Origin: Micromonospora sp. PLK6-60
GTDB lineage: Bacteria; Actinomycetota; Actinomycetes; Mycobacteriales; Micromonosporaceae
Length of the DNA: 64,000 nt
Direction: 5' to 3'
Assembly (NCBI RefSeq): GCF_019890675.1
Contig: NZ_JAIOAA010000016.1
Span: forward strand, 1 to 64,000
Both the position numbers and the translations under genes were made by a program. Shown piece by piece: positions 59,843 to 64,000 of the stretch. Numbering within the stretch: position 1 is the first letter of the stretch; every line of letters begins with the position of its first letter. The notes under the pieces are model-generated. The model saw only the letters and a program-made list of their open reading frames with translations, had not been told where the DNA came from and searched no databases.

Positions 59843-59917
59843 GCCGCACTCCTGCCCCGCCGGGCCGGCGACAAACCTGACGGCAGCCCGGCCGGCGACA
59901 AACCTGCCGGGCTGCCG

Positions 59918-60760
59918 TCAGCGGCGGCGCCGTCGCCCTGCCGACGTCGGGGTGAGGGTCAGCGACCACTGCGCCGGTCGGCGCAGGCCGGGCGGCAGCA
60001 CGGTGCGGTGGTCACCGCGCGCCGCGTCGAGCTGGGTCTGGTGCACGAACAGGGCGCCGCCGAGGTCCGCCCCGCGCAGGTCCGCCCCACGCAGGTCCGC
60101 GCCGGTCAGGTCGGCGGCGCCGAGGTCCACCCCGCGCAGGTCCGCCCCGATCAGGCAGGCGCCGCGCAGGTTCGCCCCGGCCAGCGCGGTCCGGCGCAGG
60201 TCGACGCCGATCAGCATCGCGCCGCGCCGGTCGGGTCCGGCCCGGCCGGCCCGGGCCCGCTCGCCGGCCCGGGAGAGCAGCGGGTTGACCCGGCCGCGGT
60301 GGGCGTCGACGTCGAGGGCGACCAGCTGCGCCGGCCCGCTGTCGGCGAGCCGCCCGGTCTCGGCCACGGCCACCGTCAGCTCGTCGCGCAGCGGGCCGTC
60401 CGGGGTCAGCGCCACCGCCTCGGTGAGGTACCACAGCAGCTCGTGCAGCGGCCGCAGCACCGCGAAGGCGGCGAAGACCTGGCCCGCGGTGGCCGGGTCG
60501 TCCCGCCAGTCCCGGCCCGCGAAGGTCCGCTGGGTGAGCTGCTGGCCCGCCCCGAAGCAGTCGAACACGGTGCAGCCGGGGAAACCGCGCTGCCGCAGGT
60601 CGGCGTGGATGCCGCAGCGGGAGTCGGGGCGCAGGTGCGGGCAGGGCCGCCCGGCCGGCTTGTCGATGGCGAAGTCGGCGGACGCGGCGAACGCCGGGGC
60701 CACGCAGCAGATCCCGGAGCAGCGCGCGCAGTCCGCCCGCAGTTCCCGTGCCGCCGTCAT
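59918..60760 (-). CDS. Cys-rich N-terminal plus pentapeptide-repeat protein
   Basis: 280 aa. The N terminus has CARCSGICC and further Cys (CPHL, CGIH, CTVFDCFG), resembling YkgJ-type zinc/iron-cluster regions. The C terminus (about 195-250) is pentapeptide repeats: LIGVDLRRTALAGANLRGACLIGADLRGVDL and following ADLRG units. Pentapeptide proteins form right-handed beta helices. GGGAGGGGA ribosome site before ATG 60760. Function unknown. Confidence 0.82.
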   Translation of the reverse strand: MTAARELRADCARCSGICCVAPAFAASADFAIDKPAGRPCPHLRPDSRCGIHADLRQRGFPGCTVFDCFGAGQQLTQRTFAGRDWRDDPATAGQVFAAFAVLRPLHELLWYLTEAVALTPDGPLRDELTVAVAETGRLADSGPAQLVALDVDAHRGRVNPLLSRAGERARAGRAGPDRRGAMLIGVDLRRTALAGANLRGACLIGADLRGVDLGAADLTGADLRGADLRGADLGGALFVHQTQLDAARGDHRTVLPPGLRRPAQWSLTLTPTSAGRRRRR

Positions 60761-60926
60761 CGCCCGTCCCCTCCCGACCGGGGCAGCCGCCGCCGGCAAC
60801 CCCGGCCCATTGTCCGCCCGGCCCGCCCCGGGCCCCGCTCAGGGGGTGCCCCGCCGATCCGCCGCGCGGCGCCGCCCTGGGTCCGTATCGTGGGTGGAAA
60901 CCTGCTCATCGCCGGAGGAATCGGGC

Positions 60927-61535
60927 ATGGAGGACCGGGAACGGGAACAGGCCCTGCTCACCGCCCTGACCACCGAGCACTTCGTGCTGCAGACCTCGCG
61001 CAGCGCGACCATCACCGAGTCCGTCGGCCGCACGACGGTGTTCCTCTCGCTGCTGTCGGCGGGTCTGATCGGCCTCGGCTTCGTCTCGGGCCAGGGCGCG
61101 CTGATCCGGCCCTACCTGGCGGCGGTGCTGCCCACCCTGGTGATCACCGGCCTGCTCACCTTCGCCCGGCTGGTGCAGAACATGGTGGAGAACTCGCTGG
61201 ACCTGCGCCGGATCCAGCAGATCCGGGCGTATTACCAGGAGCGCTACGGCGCCGGGTACGAGTTCTTCGCCGACGCGGTCGGCTCGGGTGGCCCGATGCG
61301 GGCGGCCTGGGCCGCGGTCGGCAGCCGGCCCGGTCGGCTGTCGCTGCTGCTGACCACCGCGGCGATGGTGGCCGCGGTCAACGCGCTGCTGATCGGCGTC
61401 GGCGTGGCCCTGCTGCTCGCCCTCGCCGGCGCCGGATCGACGGTGGCGATCGTGGCCGGGGTGGTGGCCGCGCTGGCCGCCTTCGTCGTCCAGTTGACGC
61501 ACGTCAGGCGCGCCTCGATCTCGCAGCTGTCCTGA
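60927..61535 (+). CDS. Membrane protein of unknown function
   Basis: 202 aa with two pairs of hydrophobic segments (about 37-85 and 140-190) flanking a cytosolic helical part (VENSLDLRRIQQIRAYYQERY). No enzyme motif. ATG has GGAGGAA at good spacing. TATCGT near 60887 may be its -10. Ends 38 bases before rtcB. Confidence 0.7.
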   Translation: MEDREREQALLTALTTEHFVLQTSRSATITESVGRTTVFLSLLSAGLIGLGFVSGQGALIRPYLAAVLPTLVITGLLTFARLVQNMVENSLDLRRIQQIRAYYQERYGAGYEFFADAVGSGGPMRAAWAAVGSRPGRLSLLLTTAAMVAAVNALLIGVGVALLLALAGAGSTVAIVAGVVAALAAFVVQLTHVRRASISQLS

Positions 61536-61573
61536 CCGGTGTAACCGGGCCGGACCCGGGTAGCCCGGCGGGC

Positions 61574-62992
61574 ATGGAGCTGGTCGAGGAGTCGCCCTAC
61601 CGGTTCCGCATCGACCGGCGTGACCCGATGCGGGTGCCGGGCGTGGTGTTCGCGTCCCGGTCGCTGCTGCCCGACGCCGGGGCGGACCGGTCGCTGGAAC
61701 AGGTGGCGAACGTGGCCACCCTGCCGGGCATCGTGGGCGCCTCCTACGCGATGCCGGACGTGCACTGGGGTTACGGCTTCCCGATCGGCGGGGTGGCCGC
61801 CACCGACGTCGAGGCCGGTGGGGTGGTCTCCCCGGGCGGCGTCGGGTTCGACATCTCCTGCGGGGTACGGCTGCTCGCCGCCGGGCTGGACCGCGCCGAC
61901 CTGGGCCCCCGGCTGGACGCCCTGCTGGACGGCCTGGGCGCGGCGACCCCGCGCGGCATGGGCAAGGGGGCGGTGTGGCACCTGGCCGACCGGGCCGAAC
62001 TCGACGCGGTGCTGCGCGGCGGCTCCCGGTACGCGGTGCGGCGGGGCCACGGCGTCGAGCGGGACCTGACCCGGTGCGAGGACGGCGGCGCGGTGGACGA
62101 CGCCGACCCGGCGCAGGTCAGCGAGCGGGCCGTGGCGCGCGGCGCCGGGCAGGTGGGCAGCCTCGGTTCCGGCAACCACTTCCTGGAGGTGCAGGCCGTC
62201 GCGGAGGTCTACGACGCGGCGGTGGCGTCGGCGTTCGGGCTGCGCGCGGGGCAGGTCTGCGTCATGATCCACTGCGGGTCGCGGGGGCTGGGACACCAGA
62301 TCTGCACCGACCACGTACGGGCGATGGAGCAGGTGATGCCCGCCCACGGCATCCGGGTGCCGGACCGGCAGCTCGCCTGCGCGCCGGTCGACTCGGCGGC
62401 GGGCCGGGCCTACCTCGGCGCGATGGCCGCCGCCGCGAACTACGCCCGCGCCAACCGGCAGCTGCTCGCCCAGGCCGCCCGCCAGGTCTTCACCAGGATC
62501 ACCGGCGCCGAGCTGGACCTGGTGTACGACATCTCGCACAACCTCGCCAAGATCGAGACGCACCGGCTGGACGGCGCCGCGCGGCGGCTCTGCGTGCACC
62601 GCAAGGGCGCCACCCGCGCCCTGCCGCCCGGGCACCACGACCTCCCCGACGACCTGCGCCCGGTGGGGCAGCCGGTGCTGATCCCCGGCTCGATGGGCAC
62701 CGGCTCGTACGTCCTCACCGGGGTGGCCGGCTCGCCGGCGTTCGCCTCGACCTGCCACGGCGCGGGCCGGGTGCAGAGCCGCAAGCAGGCCACCAGGGCG
62801 GTACGCGGACAGGACCCGCGCCGGGAACTGGAGGCGCGGGGCGTCGCGGTGCGCGGGGCGTCGCGCCGCGGGCTGGCCGAGGAGATGCCCGCCGCGTACA
62901 AGGACATCACGGCCGTGATCGAGGCGGCCGAGGGTGCCGGGCTGTGCCGGCGGGTGGCCCGGCTGGTGCCGCTGGGCGTGGTGAAGGGCTGA
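61574..62992 (+). CDS. rtcB: RNA-splicing ligase RtcB
   Basis: 472 aa GTP-dependent ligase joining 2',3'-cyclic phosphate and 5'-OH RNA ends. Metal and GTP residues are in GVGFDISCGVRLL, GSLGSGNHFLEV, HCGSRGLGHQ, DISHNLAKIE, HRKGATRALPPG, IPGSMGTGSYVL and STCHGAGRVQSR (His of CHGAGR is guanylylated). TAGCCC (61561-61566) seven bases before ATG suggests a leaderless start. Convergent with archease, four bases apart. Confidence 0.95.
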   Translation: MELVEESPYRFRIDRRDPMRVPGVVFASRSLLPDAGADRSLEQVANVATLPGIVGASYAMPDVHWGYGFPIGGVAATDVEAGGVVSPGGVGFDISCGVRLLAAGLDRADLGPRLDALLDGLGAATPRGMGKGAVWHLADRAELDAVLRGGSRYAVRRGHGVERDLTRCEDGGAVDDADPAQVSERAVARGAGQVGSLGSGNHFLEVQAVAEVYDAAVASAFGLRAGQVCVMIHCGSRGLGHQICTDHVRAMEQVMPAHGIRVPDRQLACAPVDSAAGRAYLGAMAAAANYARANRQLLAQAARQVFTRITGAELDLVYDISHNLAKIETHRLDGAARRLCVHRKGATRALPPGHHDLPDDLRPVGQPVLIPGSMGTGSYVLTGVAGSPAFASTCHGAGRVQSRKQATRAVRGQDPRRELEARGVAVRGASRRGLAEEMPAAYKDITAVIEAAEGAGLCRRVARLVPLGVVKG

Positions 62993-62996
62993 CCGG

Positions 62997-63425
62997 TCAG
63001 ACGTCCAGCGTCACCGCGCAGGACCAGCCGTCCGTGTCGGGCCCGAAGCGCAGCTCGTGCAGGGCGACCGCCTTGGGCACCGCCCCGACCAGCTCCACCG
63101 CGTCGGTGTCCGCCGTGCGCCAGCGCACCCGCAGCCCGCCGTCCGGCGCCGGGTCGACCCGGGTCGTCAGCGGCAGGGTGCCCGCCGTCTCCAGCCGGAA
63201 GATCACCTCGTCCAGCACGGCCACCAGCAGGTCGGGGTCCGGGCCGGCCGGCACGCCGAAGCCGCTCTCCGCGCCCGGGCTCACCCCCTCGGTGTCGACG
63301 AACGTCGCCACCAGCGCGGTCACCGCCTCCGCCACGCAGTCCTCCCGGGTCGACGCCCACGCCTCGATCCGGACGTCGGCGGTGTGCGGCACGGCCCGGT
63401 GGCCGCGCGCCGGTCGTCGCTGCAT
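62997..63425 (-). CDS. Archease (RtcB activator)
   Basis: 142 aa. HTADVRIEAWASTREDCVAEAV and the GAVPKAVALHELRF segment identify archease, which speeds RtcB guanylylation and turnover. Conserved Asp residues near the N and C termini (DVRI, VTLDV) fit the metal site. Opposite strand and convergent to rtcB, so not an operon but a conserved functional pair. Confidence 0.88.
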   Translation of the reverse strand: MQRRPARGHRAVPHTADVRIEAWASTREDCVAEAVTALVATFVDTEGVSPGAESGFGVPAGPDPDLLVAVLDEVIFRLETAGTLPLTTRVDPAPDGGLRVRWRTADTDAVELVGAVPKAVALHELRFGPDTDGWSCAVTLDV

Positions 63426-63478
63426 GCCCTGATCATGCCGGCCCCCACGCGGGCGCGCGGCGCGGTTAGGGTCCTCCG

Positions 63479-64000
63479 ATGCGGATCACCAAGTTCACCC
63501 ACGCCTGCGTCCGGATCGAGAACGCCGGGCGGGTGCTGGTCGTCGACCCGGGCACCTGGAGCGAGCCGGCCGCCCTGACCGGCGCCGACGCGGTCCTGGT
63601 CACCCACGAGCACGCCGACCACGTCGACGTGCTGCGGCTGGCCGGGGCGGGGATTCCGGTGTTCCTGCCGGCGGACGCCGTCCTGCCGGCCGGGCCCGCC
63701 CTGCCGGTGACCCGGGTCCGGGCCGGCGAACGGTTCACCGCCGGCGGCTTCACGGTGCGCGCGGTCGGCGGGCGGCACGCCACCATCCACGGCGGGCAGC
63801 CGGACTGCGCCAACCTCGGCTACCTGGTCGAGGACGCGGTCTACCACCCGGGCGACGCGCTGCACCCGCCGGGCACGCCGGTGGACACCCTGCTGGTCCC
63901 CGCGCACGGCTCCTGGCTGAAGCTGACCGAGGCGATCGACTTCGCCACCGCGGTCGACGCCCGCCGGGTCTTCCCGATCCACGACGCCCAGCTCAACGAC
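63479..64000 (+). CDS. Metallo-beta-lactamase-fold hydrolase, 3' end outside window
   Basis: 174 codons to the window edge. The UlaG-like pattern starts with MRITKFTHACVRIE and DPG, then the metal motif THEHADH, GGRHATIHGG, YHPGDALHPPG and PAHGSWLKLTEA, IHDAQLND. TAGGGT (63467-63472) lies six bases before the ATG, consistent with a leaderless start. Substrate unknown; partial gene. Confidence 0.88.
   Translation, partial: MRITKFTHACVRIENAGRVLVVDPGTWSEPAALTGADAVLVTHEHADHVDVLRLAGAGIPVFLPADAVLPAGPALPVTRVRAGERFTAGGFTVRAVGGRHATIHGGQPDCANLGYLVEDAVYHPGDALHPPGTPVDTLLVPAHGSWLKLTEAIDFATAVDARRVFPIHDAQLND

Overview
The window is very GC-rich (well over 70 percent by eye), almost fully coding, and uses GTG starts and four-base ATGA/GTGA gene overlaps heavily. 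Its gene content (a complete mce operon, a SigD/RsdA-type sigma/anti-sigma pair, class F sortase, Tat-exported amidase, leaderless genes) points to a filamentous actinomycete, probably Micromonospora or a close relative. That placement is inferred from content only. I see no rRNA, tRNA, CRISPR array, prophage or insertion sequence.

Layout. 1-6.7 kb: a sugar/envelope group (NAD-dependent epimerase, multi-TM membrane protein, family-2 glycosyltransferase, DUF2064 protein, methyltransferase) followed by an OmpR-type two-component system. CGGTAA-type direct repeats in 11-bp register lie upstream of the epimerase, the divergent glycosyltransferase/membrane-protein pair and the response regulator, suggesting one regulon. 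6.7-19.8 kb: mixed housekeeping genes (NYN-LOTUS protein, aldo/keto reductase with a MerR-type promoter, DUF305, LVIVD-repeat protein, alpha/beta hydrolase, GltB-like FMN protein, lipid kinase, DUF2231, amidase, slipin, PadR pair). 19.8-21.4 kb: SigD/RsdA pair. 21.5-32.8 kb: one mce operon (ATPase, two YrbE permeases, MceA-F, two Mce-associated proteins), then a TM-helix-repeat channel-like protein.

34-44.4 kb: MFS exporter with a possible five-codon leader ORF, a transketolase remnant, and a sugar-acid uptake and catabolism locus: GntR/FadR regulator divergent from a binding lipoprotein, two permeases, galactonate dehydratase, KDPG/KDPGal aldolase, PfkB-type kinase, ManD-family dehydratase and gluconokinase. 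No ATPase gene is present, so the importer must borrow a shared one. The two dehydratases feed one kinase and one aldolase to give pyruvate and glyceraldehyde 3-phosphate; gluconokinase opens the pentose-phosphate branch.

44.4-64 kb: YchJ-like protein, Lys/Ala/Thr-rich basic protein, secreted M28 peptidase, a GH6-like lipoprotein that lacks the catalytic Asp, phosphotransferase with a leaderless upstream ORF, class F sortase and possible anchored partner, NarL-type two-component system, ArsR-SRPBCC regulator with twin operators, DinB, MocA-type oxidoreductase, lycopene cyclase, RNase HI, P450-ferredoxin pair, pentapeptide protein, RtcB and archease, and a metallo-beta-lactamase-fold protein cut by the window end.

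The most distinctive overall signal is a set of about a dozen starts preceded by TANNNT six or seven bases upstream, including two tiny upstream ORFs; these look like leaderless transcripts. No wholly novel defence or mobile system was found.
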